Assembly (NCBI GenBank): GCA_032622095.1 | Contig: CP136066.1 | Location: forward strand, 103,497,319 to 103,561,318 | Direction of reading: 5' to 3' | Length of the DNA: 64,000 nucleotides | DNA from: Siphonodentalium dalli | Lineage: Eukaryota > Mollusca > Scaphopoda > Gadilida > Siphonodentaliidae | Shown: piece after piece, positions 18,190-31,070 of the stretch | Position numbering within the stretch: the stretch's first letter is position 1 | Layout: each line of letters opens with the position of its first letter | Position numbers and translations under genes: made by a program | Notes under the pieces: model-generated | The model's database searches: none | Told to the model about the DNA's origin: nothing | Seen by the model: only the letters and a program-made list of their open reading frames with translations

Positions 18190-18860
18190 GGATCGTGTTG
18201 TGGTTTGGGGGGGGGGGGGGGGGGTAACAAGTCTCGTTCTTATCAGAAAACGACATGAATATATATTTCTTAAGTTGATCGTATCGATTTAGGGATGTAT
18301 TGGTTATAATAGTGCAACGTTCCAGGGGTGTACGCACATACACACACGTTGGACGAATGCAATCATGTAAATAAAAGTGATTTTTTACGTTTTGAGGGGT
18401 GACCCGATGACCCCCTTCTTATCTTAAAACCCCAGGAAAAGTTGCTTCTTAAGTTGTGTTTTTATAATTAGTATATATCTAAGTACTTTGAGACCAAAAA
18501 TTATGGATGTACGCGAAAGTGTAAAAAAAAGGGAAAAATCACGTTTTGGGGTTCAGCATGGGACCCCCTTTCTTATCTGAAAACCCCAGGAAAATCCCTT
18601 TCTTAAGTTGTGTTTTCTTAATCAGTACACTTAGGAGTATCATCAAACCAAAATTCATCGATGTACGCGGAAGTGTAAATAGAAGTGATTTTTGGCACTT
18701 TTTGGGGTTCAGCAGCCCCTAAACCCCAGGAATGCGCAACTTAAGAAATCGGTTTTTCAGAATGTTCCATTATTGGTACCAACTTTAGGGGGGTCAAACC
18801 TTTTGTACGCAAAAGTGTAAATGGAACATATGCGGGCTCCCTAACTATATGGGGTTCATC
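18190..18860. repeat. Poly-G tract and three to four copies of a 160-bp tandem repeat
   Basis: A run of about 18 G at 18208-18225 is followed by repeats that begin near 18380, 18540 and 18700. Each has TTTTGGGGTTCAGCA, AACCCCAGGAA, CTTAAGTTGTGTTTT and ATGTACGCGAAAGTGTAAA in order; a partial fourth copy trails off near 18860. Copies are diverged. Confidence 0.75.
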
Positions 18861-20058
18861 GGTCATACACAAAAATGCTATATTTAGACAGTATTTTGGA
18901 CAACAAGCAATGAGTATTTGATCATTTTGTTGAAACCAGTGTCTGTAAATAGCCTTATTTTGTTGGTACTTTAATTGCCTGCAAGCTTACATACTGATTT
19001 ATGCTATTTCGATGACTTGACCTCGGTCAACTAAGCCGGATATATGGTGATTCGACGTCCAAATCTGCCAAAATTCAACGAATAACGGGGTATATAAGCT
19101 CACCATGAGCTAATTTCAAAATCAAATATTTTATTCCAACATGAAACTAGGTGAATACTTAGGTCTAATATGAACCTATTTGTACGAAGATATTTGGCCA
19201 GGTAATGAATTGCTCTTGTTGACTATACTATTGCGGACAAGCTGCAATAGTTGGAGTACTGTATTGATAATGTTTGGGCCTATGTGTGCGTTGATATCAT
19301 TACATTCGAGAGTTTTGATGTATAGTCCGTAGACTGTGTGCATATGGTTTCACAAGGAATGCTGTGGAAGACGCTTGCATCAGTTTTGATCTCATCGCAA
19401 CTGCGAGTAGACTATTCTGGTCCAGAAGCTCTTTTCATTCAGCCAGAGCTGAATATAGTATTGAGGCCATTTTTCACAAGTTAAACCAGATAACGACGAC
19501 TGTCAAGAAAACACTTAAGAGCAGAAACCAACTATTATTCGACCCACTACCTCGAAAATCACGAACGAACACATTATGTTGTTGGACTCTAGATTTACAA
19601 GGCGGAGTTATACTCCCCCACATGCTTTGTAGGTAGCATCGAGACTCCACGTGTGTGACATCCAAATGGTCACATATCTCTTGTCATTTATTCGAGAATA
19701 TGCACACACGGCAAAGCCAATAATTGCAAATTCTACTTGTTCACCCTGTTGGTAATTATAATAGCCTTAGGTAATTTGTTCTTCAGCATCAGGTATATAC
19801 TATGCAAGTTAAATGTTTTCTCGACTGGCTATGTTATCATCACAGTCGTCGTTATCTGACTAACGTGTGGAAAATAACTTCAAAAATAGATTCAACTTTG
19901 GTCTGCCCACTTATAGAATAAGTCAGATTCCTTATGAAAGCTTGTGAATTAAAGATTTAATTGGTCTCAAAGGTGTTACATATGTAGGCACAAGTCTGTA
20001 CTCAAGAAGATATATATATATACATAATTACGTTCAATTATTTATACACATCTACGGA
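18861..20058. other. No gene seen
   Basis: AT-rich non-coding DNA. The 90-residue frame at 19364-19636 has no recognisable motif and is not called as a gene. Confidence 0.5.
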
Positions 20059-20214
20059 TTCATTTTTTTTATACTGATAGTATTTGACATTATATTACAT
20101 ATACAATGAAAAATTGTTCACCGGGAGTTCACATGCTATTGTAAATAATGTACATATAGTATTTTCTCCATACCTGTATGTATATACGGTGATGAAAATA
20201 AAGAATTGAATTGA
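20059..20214 (+). mobile_element. LINE 3' end remnant
   Basis: It ends TGAAAATAAAGAATTGAATTG, the same tail as the LINE at 39000-39030 (GAGAAAATAAAGAATTGAATTG). Only the 3' UTR is left. Confidence 0.55.
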
Positions 20215-20930
20215 TGTTGGGGTCTATTCAATCTGCTAAATCGGCTCAATGAGAAATGCTCCACAGAGGGTCAACCCCTAGAGGTCACGGTGATATTTTC
20301 TTGATATATTCATCTATTAAGACTAAATATACGTGTCATTTAGGTTACACTGGTGTAAATACTATAGGCAGCTCCCCCCTGTGAATTAAATGTAAACTGT
20401 TGACAAAAATTCAAGGAATCATTCTCCCACAAACTTCATTTGCCAAGAGGCCCATTCATTAAAGGTGAAGTCTGTTGTGGCTGTTTAGAAATTTTAAGTG
20501 TGATTGAAAAAATGACAATATTTTTTTAGTGCGGAACTGACCCTAGTTATGAAAAAACGAAAATTTGAAGTGGATTCCCTGCTAGACGGTGTTGATTTTT
20601 TTATTGGGAAAGTTTCCACAGATGTCGAGCTCACATAGTCCGAAGGCAGTTTGAACAGTTTCCATTTGACCTCTGATGCAGATCAACAAACGTTAACATT
20701 GAAGCCTATGGGAAATATTTACACCAGTGTAACCTTTAGTTATCTGCGGAGGTTTTCACTGTAGATCCTTTACAACTTGGTGATGAAACTCCAATCTTCT
20801 GCATATACCATGTACTAATGGACACACCAACAAGAGTTATCCACAATAATAGGGATATCCACGCAGCGCCCTGAAATAAAGAGATATTCGTTAAAGACGT
20901 ATTGTGTGTTTATTTCAGTTAATGAAAGAA
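20215..20930. other. No gene seen
   Basis: Non-coding. There are two related GGTTACACTGGTGTAAAT / TTTACACCAGTGTAACC motifs near 20343 and 20720 in opposite orientation, about 380 bp apart, which may mark a small decayed inverted repeat. Confidence 0.4.
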
Positions 20931-20934
20931 TAAA

Positions 20935-21035
20935 TGAGTTTATTTATTTGCTAGCCACGAATTGACATGGAACATGCAAACATATATACATATATACAAA
21001 AGCACCAAAATATATCGATGCGCAGTAGGGAAACT
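20935..21035 (-). mobile_element. Dispersed repeat copy with (ATTC)n tail
   Basis: On the minus strand this matches 45655-45772: CTACTGCGCATCG, TTTTGGTGCTTTTGTATATA and CATGTTCCATGTCAATTCGT, ending in GCTAGCAAATAAATAAACTC. It is probably the 3' end of a retroelement with an ATTC tail. Confidence 0.65.
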
Positions 21036-21304
21036 CACAAGTCAATACCCAGCATTTATTCACTAAAAGAATGCTGTATTCAACGAATAACCATATGATG
21101 GAACAATTGCAGTGTATGCCAGACAAACTTTCATGAAATGCTGCATAGCTGGCTATCTACATGTATTGCATATTTTCGATCGATAAATTCGATTGTTTTA
21201 TTGCTTATTCGGGCTGCGAAATGCCACGAGATAGTTGCGCGATTGATTATCGCAATATATTTTCAGAGTAAATTCGGGCAAATGTCAGTTGTATAATAAC
21301 TTAA

Positions 21305-21549
21305 CCCTTTCATGTCGTGAACTGTGCTGGTGCAGCATTAAAGATCCTGTCCCAGTGCATTCTCTTATATATGCGAGCCTCGCATATATATATAAGAGGA
21401 TGCACTGGCTTACAAGATCAAGGTAAATATTGTTAGGCCAATGCATTCTCTTATATATGCGAGGCGCCCTTAGGGCAACTCGCATATATAAGAGAATGCA
21501 TTGGCATCGGGTTTTTCGCAAACATTCAAAAGCTCCAGTCATAAAAGGG
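21305..21549. mobile_element. piggyBac-type MITE, 245 bp
   Basis: TTAA at 21301-21304 and 21550-21553 flank a unit that begins CCCTTTCATG and ends CATAAAAGGG. TTAA targets and CCC...GGG ends are typical of piggyBac. Inside are two strong hairpins (21355-21412 and 21440-21505), both built from ATTCTCTTATATATGCGAG. There is no coding capacity. Confidence 0.75.
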
Positions 21550-21875
21550 TTAATGAATTACACACTGCTCACTGTGTATATGTAGTAAGCAGTGAGTTGT
21601 GTGCATTTTATAAGTAGTTTATCGTTCATGTCTGGACACACTTCAGCCCTCTGCGACGAAATGCTATACAATTACCAGGCATATTGTAAGCCTGTTTATC
21701 ACATAATTTGGCCATAAAAGCAGTTTCATAATTATCGGCAATAGACACGTTTAATATCAGCGCGTGCGATGACGTCACGGCGTTCTTCAGATAACTTGCG
21801 ATCGCTGTAGTTTATGATTGTTGTTTTCAATGAATATTTCGCGTTGCTTCGGGTTTATTTGATCATGTGATAAAA

Positions 21876-22021
21876 GGTATCTCACACTCGTCCTATTTTA
21901 TACGTAATTTATCAACCTCGTCCTCTAAATTCTATTTGAGCCTCGGTAAACCTCGGCTCAAATCGAATTTAGTGAACTCGGTTGATAAATTCCGTATAAA
22001 ATAGGAACTCATGTGAGATCC
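21876..22021. mobile_element. Hairpin MITE
   Basis: Arms GGTATCTCACACTCGTCCTA... and ...TAGGAACTCATGTGAGATCC are inverted over about 65 bp, with the loop near 21950 (GAGCCTCGGTAAACCTCGGC). Confidence 0.75.
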
Positions 22022-22770
22022 TCTATGTACGTAGACCAGGAAGCACAGTGTCTGAACTTTGCGCAAAGGTGAACATTTACTCATTGTATTCGGAAGGCGG
22101 TGTTAGAATCGCCGAACACTTTTTCCGTTTCTATTATGTCAATATTTCAGATTTTAAGAAAATTCAGGACAATTCTCCCTATACCGAACGCAAACAATTC
22201 GCAGTGCGCATGGCAAACCAACAGAGTTAAGAGAGACTAGTTTTCGTCGATACTAACGATGCGTATTCGAAACGGTAAACGCAAAAATGATTACACCAAC
22301 ACGATTCGCTGTATGTATGGCGTTTCTTTAATTCCGATTCGTCCGAAGTTGTTCTTTTTCCGGAATCCGGGTTAAAGATATAAATACATCCATATAAATC
22401 ATATATAATACAATAATGTGTGCTGATAATTTGAATGTAATGATGATGCCTACCTGGTAAATTTTAGGTACATATTTTAAACGGACATGGCTCATTCGAA
22501 CCTCTAAATTTGTTCTGCCTAATTTAGAGCGACGGATATATATTTACGATATGTCGACAAATACATGAATTATTGATATACCGGCTCCATATACTCTGAA
22601 AAACACCTGCCAAAGTCACAGCCATTTTCCAGCCGTGTTCAACTTTACGCCAGAAGTCAAGACAAGCTCTCTTTATTGCTACCGTATCAGGAATAGACTA
22701 CCACTGAACGCTCTTTTTCGGTCCATGTCGCGAAAATGGCTGTTTTGGTTTGGGACCTAAAATACCGTAT
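22022..22770. other. No gene seen
   Basis: Non-coding. The 60-residue frame at 22048-22230 has no recognisable motif. Confidence 0.4.
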
Positions 22771-22774
22771 TAAC

Positions 22775-22905
22775 AGTTGTATTTTTCATTACTTCAATGC
22801 ATCTTTTTGCGTTACATAATGTTCGTAGAAAGGTAGTTCGCATATTTATCGACCTATTTCGATACTGAGAAACATTCTAAGTGAATAATATTATGTGTAT
22901 TTTGG
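22775..22905 (+). repeat. Dispersed repeat, copy 1
   Basis: It shares ATTTATCGACCTATTTCGAT and an ACTTCAATGC start with 27660-27785, in the same orientation. Confidence 0.55.
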
Positions 22906-22943
22906 AGCGTAAATATACGTTCAGGGTTCCAGACCTCCAGTTG

Positions 22944-23297
22944 AAACAACGACATAACACACCTGATTTAACAAACAACGATATAACACACCTGATTTAA
23001 CAAACAACGACATAACACACCTGATTTAACATAGCTTTAAACAACGACATAACACACCTGATTTAACATAGCTTTAAACAACGACATAACACACCTGATT
23101 TAACAAACAACGACATAACACATCTGATTTAACAAACAACGTCATAACGCATCTGATTTAACAAACAACGACATAACACATCTGATTTAACAAACAACGA
23201 CCTAACACATCTGATTTAATTAACAAACAACGACATAACACACCTGATTAACATAGCTTTAAACAACGACATAACACACCTGATTTAACATAGCTTT
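22944..23297. repeat. Minisatellite, 11 units of 27-36 bp
   Basis: The unit is AAACAACGACATAACACACC + TGATTTAAC, with an optional ATAGCTTT insert that gives longer units. Units differ by few bases. Confidence 0.95.
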
Positions 23298-24320
23298 CTG
23301 CTTTGTTCTGTTTAACAAATATTGGAACCAATATATGATATGTAAATTGGACCAAAGAATATAATTTTGTTATTAACAAATTAACAAATTTTGTTTTAGT
23401 GTCACACTAAAACATCGCAAATCTATGAAATACATGTATAGGAAATTCAATATCGAATAAAATAGCATTTTTCTTGTAGCACTTCTTGTTCCAAACATGT
23501 TATTTCATACAATTATTCTGTTGAGTATAAAAGGAGATGGTCACATAAATGACAGGATTTAAGGTACAGTCCCCCTTTAAAGAGGAATGAAATGAGCTGA
23601 TATCAGCATAAATTATACAATTTAAGATTAAAGCCGCCATGAAAACATGTTAGAACTGATATAGGGTAAAAAAGGATATATTTTGAGAAAATTGAAACAT
23701 TGAGTCACTACATTTGAATAATGATCAATATCGGTCTAATTTATAAATTCAACTTATACATAATTTGTGTTTAAAATGTTTTTTGGAGAAAAAATACATG
23801 AACCTGAAAAAAATATTATATTGTGCTGGAACTAAAACTTTACTGTCCTACGTGTACATTTGTACCTCGGCAATTGAGAGACATGTATGAAACGAACTGC
23901 CGTCGATTCTTTCAAACGTTATGTATTGGCCATCGCTGCATCTGCAAATGGAATAAGATTGATATGATTAACATAATCTATATATAATATCACGAAGCGC
24001 TCTTTATTCCCTCTGACATTGGGACAAACAGAAGCAGATGTATAGATCGACGATTTAAGGACACCATGCCCACCGGGATTGATTGAATACAAATTTCGCT
24101 GTAGTTTAAAAGCCTCTCAGAGGTTGTGTTTGATGCTGTTGTTATATCTGATTTAAATAAACTGAAACTTATCTTATCTTTGACATACTGTATTCCTTTT
24201 GGAATATAAAATGGGGTGGAAAAACACGCTCGTACAGTTTGGAAAATTGTCAATATTCAATAACAATGATATAATGATATACTTTAATAAGTCGCCACAT
24301 ACAGAAATAAATTCCACCCC
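23298..24320. other. No gene seen
   Basis: AT-rich non-coding DNA. The minus frame at 23990-24253 (87 codons) is not recognisable. Confidence 0.4.
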
Positions 24321-24327
24321 TAAATCG

Positions 24328-24445
24328 GCGTATATACGCCGACCATCGGCGTATATACGCCGAACATCGGCGTAAATACGCCGAACATCGGCGTAGTTAT
24401 GCCAAATATGGGCGCATATACAGCGTAACTATACGCCGATGGCGA
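24328..24445. repeat. Short array of palindromic 21-bp units
   Basis: Units of ATCGGCGTATATACGCCGA repeat about five times with decay to the right. Each core CGGCGTATATACGCCG is a perfect palindrome. Confidence 0.85.
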
Positions 24446-24467
24446 TGGTCACATATACATACTACCC

Positions 24468-25132
24468 GCCTTACCTCAAACCTGACCTTTAAAATATGCA
24501 TTTCTGATAATTAATTTCTGAGAGTCGTCTCTACCTTAGTCAATTGTGACTAAACCTATTTCAATATGATGAGATGCCCTGAATAATATCAAAACAGGGG
24601 GTTGGAGACTAATACATTTGTATCAGGGGGCTGAAACACGAATTTCATAGATTTGGGAGCCGAAACCTGCTTTTACATTAAGGGCTATGCGAATAATATA
24701 AATCATTTATGAACTCAGTCATTTGATATTCGTTTAAAACCACATCTCATATACAGTAATGTTCTTTAAAAGTTTCGAGCCACATACAGAGTGACTAAAG
24801 GAAAGGAGAACAAGTTTCCAATGTCTTAACAATTTCTGATTAAGCATAATATATATTTTGAGGTAGAGCATGTATGGTAAGATTTTTAACTGCATAAATG
24901 ATTCTATATTATTCCCATATAGCCCTTAATGTAAACGGTAGGGCAGGTCTCAGCTCCAAATTATATAAAACAATTCAGGTTTTACCCCCCCCCCCCCCCC
25001 CATTGATACAAATTTACCAGTCTCCAAACCCTGTTTTGATTTTATTCTTTGTATATCCTCATATTGAAAAATAAGTTTGTCCACAATTGACGAAGGGAAA
25101 CACAATTCAGAGATGCATATGTTTAGGTAGGA
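24468..25132. mobile_element. Small foldback/MITE-like element, 0.66 kb
   Basis: The inverted arms of about 250 bp share TATGCATTTCTGA, GTCAATTGTG, CAAAACAGGG, GGAGACT, TTTGTATCA and TTACATTAAGGGCTAT in order. The spacer is about 24720-24880. A poly-C/poly-G stretch in the arms differs in length. Confidence 0.75.
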
Positions 25133-26140
25133 CAGGAGTGGGTTAACCCTTTACCCAACAGTAATATGTCTACCATCATTACCGCCACCCAATACTGCTA
25201 GGAGAGAACTTTCTGGTGACGTCAATGTTATTGTATTACTACTAAATTTTATGGTAGCTCTTGTTTTATGAAATTATGTTTATCTGCATGGATGGGAGTA
25301 ATACAGAACAAAGGGGATGCAAAATATCGAACTTGGAAATGTAATGTATGTTACAAAGGGGACAGTACATGCCGTGTTAAATTTTTAACTGAATTTCCAA
25401 TCATGTGTGTTATAGGTTAGATATTCCACAGACAGTTTGATTGTTTTGGTGCATTTGGAAGTTCTAAGACCAACTTGCCTCACGTCCTTAATAGGGACGT
25501 TAGGTTTAAAGTGGGCTATCAAACCGTTGATAATATAAAACCCAATATATGTCATTTCAATAACAAATATTATGTGCTTTTAACGTACTTCTGTTTAACA
25601 TTTATTGGATTTTTTAACTTCTTGTTTTGTTTTATCTACCCCCGCCCAGTCTTCTTTAACGTTTATTGGGTACTTTGAGCTAGAAGACCACCGAGTTGAT
25701 GCCCGACGTTAATTGAATGGCGAAATGAGGTCTATATTTGTAATTCTATTTTTACGGATGGTGTTCGTTGCGTAAAAAGACTTTGTTAGCACTATGAGTG
25801 GATCTCACATGGCAACATATCAAGTTACATTATTACGCCCTCAGGGTGTATACTAACGTAGAAATTATTGTATCGCATGGGCGCTGGGCGTTTTATTTAT
25901 AGAAATGGGAATTTTTGGTACACACTAAACGTTGTAGTGCGACGCCGCAGTCGACAAATTGCAGTAGGTCCCCTATTTGCGGGGTCCATTTGCGGAAATC
26001 TCGAATTCGCGGAGGTCCCTTAAAATGGTCGAAATATGTTGATTTTAATGAGGGAACGGGTGCGTATATGTCAATTGATACGCATTTTAAACAAATACGA
26101 CACGATCATCATAATAGTGGTTTGTTCTATCAATTATATC

Positions 26141-26172
<32 letters not shown>

Positions 26173-26439
26173 CATCATCATCATAATATGGAACAAGTCT
26201 TGCTATGTTTCGTCACAATAACATTATCTGCAATGTTTGTTTACACATATATGTATCGTCATTCGATATTTTCTTGTGAGTCACTTGAACATTTTACTTG
26301 TCGTCGAACTCGTATTTTATATAATAGAAGAATGAGTCTATGTATTTTTGAATTGATCGAGTGTTGGAGCCTCAACAGCGAAGTCTGGCAAAGAGTTCTA
26401 GCTATTTACCACCCTCTGCGTGAATAAATATTTTCCTAT
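25133..26439. other. No gene; (CAT)n microsatellite inside
   Basis: Non-coding. A CAT/ATC microsatellite lies at about 26140-26187. It creates a His-run in an open frame at 25915-26427 that is not a credible gene. Confidence 0.5.
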
Positions 26440-26890
26440 GTCATTGTTAACAGTGCACATCTGTAGCTTTTTATTATATTCGCTTGTTCTTCCTGATGAA
26501 TTTCTTTCTAATATGTCACAGACATTGATATTGTAATGACCATTCAACAGTCAATTATATACCTCGATTAGATCTCCTCTAAATCTTCGATATTTTAAAG
26601 ACATCAGATTGAGTCTTATCATTCTGTATCGGTAGCGTAGAGTTTTGATTTGACGAACTAGCTTCGTTGCTTTTCTTTGTATTTTTCTGACACAATGCTT
26701 TGACATTTGTGATGTGGGCTCCATGCAGAGTTACATTATTCGATGATAGGTCTGACCATGCTTATGTAGAGCGATCGGAAAGTGTCGATGTCCAAGTTCG
26801 TCAAAGTTCTATTGACTATGCCGATGATTTGAGCAGCTCTATTGTTTTAGGATATTGTAGGACGACTAATCTGGCCGTGCCAAATTGAGC
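26440..26890 (-). pseudogene. CR1/L2-like LINE fragment, end of reverse transcriptase
   Basis: On the minus strand the upstream part reads NRTLTNLDIDTFRSLYISMV, then R-P-I-I-E, matching the RT thumb block L-D-x-x-T-F-x-x-L-Y-x-S-L-V-R-P-x-L-E-Y. After a frameshift it reads RKIQRKATKLVRQIKTLRYR, then S-L-K-Y-R-R-x-R-G-D-L-I-E-V-Y, the last conserved block of CR1/L2-type RTs. It is a different family from the LINEs at 33-49 kb. Stops and the shift show it is dead. Confidence 0.8.
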
Positions 26891-27660
26891 TATAGCGATG
26901 GGATATCTCACAGGACAACACATTTCGCGGGTGTGCGTTCGCTGGATTGATAGTTGATGTGTGTAACTATTATTACCGCGTTAATTGCTAGATATGACCA
27001 ATGGCTCGGTCACTCTTGAAGATTTTATGGCGGAACACAATGCCTCCGATTTTTGATCCGCATTTAGAGGCTTTCTGGTGTGGCGAATGAGAAACCTGCA
27101 GTAATAAGCCGTAGTTTTTGCAATAATTTGAAGGATTAGTTGTTTTAACGGAATTCTGAGGCGGTGCATTCATATAACCGATATATTATATCTATTTTTT
27201 TATAATTTATATTTATGCCTAATAATATGATCTTGAGGGCGTTACCATTTCTGATTATGGTTTTCTTGTTTTGACTGTCCTAAGAATACCAACACGCTCT
27301 GTGTTCTTAACATATTGTAGGCAGCTCCGCGATGTCAACAGTCACGCAAAACTGCTGTCGTAGATTTATCGCTGCTAACACAAATTTGTCGACAGCTGGC
27401 AGAAAATAGTCCGTTTTTTGGCCAGTTTGCAACTGGCACTTTCCAGTGCAAATTTGCCGGCGTATGAACGTACCAACACTATGTAGATTCTTGGATTTTG
27501 GTACAATAGAACATTTACTTCTGAACATGTATCAGGCATAAAAAATATGAATTAAGATAATAAAATATAATCACAAATTGAGCAAAGGGTACATTCCAAG
27601 AATCAAGATTTCCTCACATTCCGTTTCCAAAATTCCGATGAACACAAATAGCCCAGTTCG
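26891..27660. other. No gene seen
   Basis: Non-coding, no repeat recognised. Confidence 0.4.
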
Positions 27661-27785
27661 AAGTTGTATTTTATATGACTTCAATGCGTCTTCCTGGAAT
27701 ATATAATTCTTGTAGAACGCTAGCTCAGGTATTTATCGACCTATTTCGATACCGGGAAAAATGGGAATATTATTAGGTGTAATTT
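27660..27785 (+). repeat. Dispersed repeat, copy 2
   Basis: Diverged copy of 22775-22905 (ATTTATCGACCTATTTCGAT shared). Confidence 0.55.
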
Positions 27786-28880
27786 GCTTGGATCTAAAAC
27801 TACCACTGATGTGGTTTTAAACAGAAAACGCTCCACAAACAAACGATGTATTTAAATAATAGTACTGAGTGAGCTGTTGGTTTTCCATTATCCTCTTAAG
27901 TGGAGGCAAAACGATTTTGAGAGATAATTGTTTGGAAGAAATATATTATGGGTGTTATAAACAACTCAGAGGTTGGCAAATAGCGATAATATTTGACTGA
28001 GATATAATATAGTGACCAAGCACTGTGTAGGAACTTGCACCGGAAATAATCATATTGTCGGTTTGTGATGGTTCATGATTTTTTTTTTTGCGGTTCTTTC
28101 AATGATTCCGATGAAAAACAAAAAAATGAGTATTTGACCGGGGGGGGGGGGGTGGTGGTCATCCACTTTTTCCATACAGTAGGCCGGGGTGGGTGGGTGG
28201 TTCAGCTGCGAAAAAAAGTCACTTTTTTCCTGAGTGGTCGCAATTTTTCCCTCTTACAACATTTCTGCAATATAATTGCCTCAAAGTCTTCAGCATCATT
28301 GTTAAGGTGTGTATGACACTTAGGGCAGTGCTTAGGGGAGGGAGTTAGTGTGGATATAGGCATGATGCTTCTCAGAAATCCAGATTACGAACCAACTCTC
28401 AGGAATTAGCCTTTTACATCTGATCACATTGCCATGTACCAATGCTACTGGTTCCAGATGAAAATGGACAGTTATGTAGGACATGAATAAACTTTAATGT
28501 AAATAAAATGAAAAAAGCTATTCATTTATAGCATTAATATTTACTCATTATACCTGATCAGACAGACATAATTAGAGGCAAAAACATGGAAATCTCATCA
28601 TGCTAAAAATTATTGAATCCTATTTAAAGCAACATCGAGTGTTAATTTTTGTTTGTTTTATTTAGTTGTATTTATTGTTTGTTTATGAACACACAATTAA
28701 ATTTCACACCAAAGCCATATGGATGCTGATAAATCTGTTAAAAGTCATGGTGTGAGATTGTATAAGATCTTGTGGATCCAGTATTATTTAGCATAAATGT
28801 TTTGCCAAAATTGATATTTTATTATTACGTGCGCTCGCGCAACAGTATGGCGATCAGTCAGATTCGTAGGTACGTACGTT
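27786..28880. other. No gene seen
   Basis: Non-coding with T- and G-runs at 28079-28090 and 28140-28152. Confidence 0.4.
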
Positions 28881-28904
28881 GGTGTCACCCTACCGATTTC
28901 ACTC

Positions 28905-29015
28905 CATGACGTCACCCTTACGCAGTATATGTCGGCGACGTTACGGAGTAGATTAGATTATAGAGTTGACGCCCTTGGCACTGACTTTCGTTACTAGCTC
29001 GTTGCTATATAAACA
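28905..29015 (+). promoter_or_regulatory. Promoter-like stretch (CRE and TATA), tentative
   Basis: TGACGTCACC at 28909-28918 and GCTATATAAAC near 29003-29013 lie about 95 bp apart in a locally GC-richer stretch. A perfect CRE upstream of a TATA box is suggestive, but no ORF or first exon is recognisable downstream. Confidence 0.25.
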
Positions 29016-29537
29016 AACCAGCGATGTGGCTTTTGTCGAAAATTGACAGTCAGTACATTCGCCCTGTATACATGTATGTACTTTCAGAAAATACAAAACA
29101 CCACAACGTTATACCCCACCAATGTCAGTGTCTCGATATCATTTGAACAAATTTCTTGACATGAAACCGCGACAGACACGGCGTGAAATACATCGCATTG
29201 AGTAAACAATTTCCCATTGTTTCAATTCAACTTCAAGATCGCGGTAAAATCAAAAGCGCAATTTGTAAGTGGTAAACATCTGAAAAAGATATCAGGTACA
29301 TGCAGAAACTAATTGTTGTGCATATTTATTTCCATTTGAGGTGGCAATTTTTCATGTTTATCAGTATTTTTAACGATAAGAGCGATGGTAATTGGGGGAC
29401 TATATTTTATCCAGCGCATTAAATTTAAAATAAAAAGTCGTGAATTGACTGAGTGTTTTCTATGGCCGCACATTTCGTTGATAATTACGAGCCATTTGTT
29501 TGTCTAAATAACATTTTTAAGTTCGAAGAGCATTAGA

Positions 29538-29709
29538 ATGGGGATAACAGTGTGGTATTTTGTGATTTCGGAAAGGTACATGGCGAATATACTGTGGCAA
29601 ATACCCGTTAATGGGCTCCGGCTCCGCCGTCGCCCATTAACTAAATTTGCCACAGTATATTCGACATGTACCTTTCCGAAATCACAAAACACCACACTGT
29701 TATCCCATA
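29538..29709. mobile_element. Hairpin MITE, 172 bp
   Basis: The arms of about 80 bp are inverted: ATGGGGATAACAGTGTGGTA outward, TACCACACTGTTATCCCAT in mirror (allowing small changes). The loop is GGCTCCGGCTCCGCCGTCGC. A related half-arm (AAAATACAAAACACCACAAC) lies near 29088-29110. Confidence 0.8.
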
Positions 29710-30970
29710 AATAAAATTATTGAAGATTGTAATTGACTTTTTTTGCTAACATTAAATTAAATTAAATAAATTAAGTAAAATACAGTGAAATTATTTTTTA
29801 AATTATTTTTTATTACACATTTTTGCGCACGTTGGCATCTCTCTGAGTGCATTTTAGTTTTGTTAGTTTTCAGGTGATTACTGAAAATCAGTGGAAATTT
29901 GGTAAAATGTTCTTATAAGGCCAAAGAAAAAAGATACTACGTTTACGCACATCGACCGACCCTAAAAAATAACCGCCGACCCTAATCTTTTTATTGATAT
30001 TTTGAGAAAAAGCCGGATATGAAAAAAAACAACCAATGCACATACATAATGATGTTCATTAGTTGCAAAACACATGATTTCTAACATACCTGTATAAAGT
30101 GACCATAAAGTGACAACTGGATTTCAACAGTTAAAACTCCAGGTGTGGATTCATGGATTCATGGGCATGATTTTGCGATTTTAGTTTCATGAGAGTGGAT
30201 ATAAGGCCTGTTTTAAGCCTTGTTTGGGAACTATCAACAGACATGGTGGGTGTGTATAGGTATAAATATAGAGGTTATCACCACATATGGAAGGGGTATA
30301 GATACATGTACTGTTTCCAAAAACCAGGCGTGCTGCTAGTAGGTTGGATGTACATGTACTGGCTACCTCCAGACAATGGGACGTAGTCATCACAATACAA
30401 GTACCGGTGTAATGGTGGTATTATCTTCTTTTTTGGCCTAACTTGTTTACAAGTCAATACTGTCATGCATCAATTAGTCTACAATAACAAACTGGACAAC
30501 ACTGGGTGCAGCTTTATACGATTCTTATCTGTTCTCAGACTGAAATTTATGTTTCATTCATTTTTTCACGCGATTCTTCTCGATGTTGAAATGACTTAGA
30601 AGAACCAGAAACAGAAATAGGGTAACTGTAATACTGACCATCAAGCTTAAATGGTGTGAGACTACATATTTGGAGGTAAAAAGGGGGTGGGTACCCCGCA
30701 TGGAATTGGAAAAAATATTTTTTATTCAAATAAGGGGGTGGTGGGTACCCAAGAGCCGGGAAAAAAAAATTTCAGCCGACTGTCATGTCACTTTTTTCCG
30801 ACCGCCCCTGATTTGACAGGTAAAATGTATACAAGTCACTTTTTGAGCCATCAAGGTAATAATTGGATAACTTTTTCTATTACCGCACAATCTGTGGTCC
30901 CACAGAACGTGATACTAACGAGAATGTCATTGTTCAAGTCATAACAACGACGAAAACGGCGAATGTTGAT
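29710..30970. other. No gene seen
   Basis: Non-coding. It contains ATCGACCGACCCTAAAAAAT at about 29950-29972 and repeated GGGGGTGGGTACCC-type motifs at about 30680-30755, likely decayed repeats. Confidence 0.4.
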
Positions 30971-30979
30971 TTTATGTGT

Positions 30980-31008
30980 GCGTTCTCTCTCTCTTTCTCT
31001 CTCTCCCC

Positions 31009-31066
<58 letters not shown>
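30980..31066. repeat. (CT)n microsatellite
   Basis: About 85 bp of CT repeats with few interruptions. Confidence 0.95.

Positions 31067-31070
<4 letters not shown>

Noticed and set aside
22944-23297. CRISPR-like regular repeats
   Set aside because: Units are contiguous with no unique spacers and the DNA is eukaryotic; this is a minisatellite.
25915-26427. 170-codon frame with a poly-His run
   Set aside because: The run comes from a (CAT)n microsatellite and there is no other recognisable domain.
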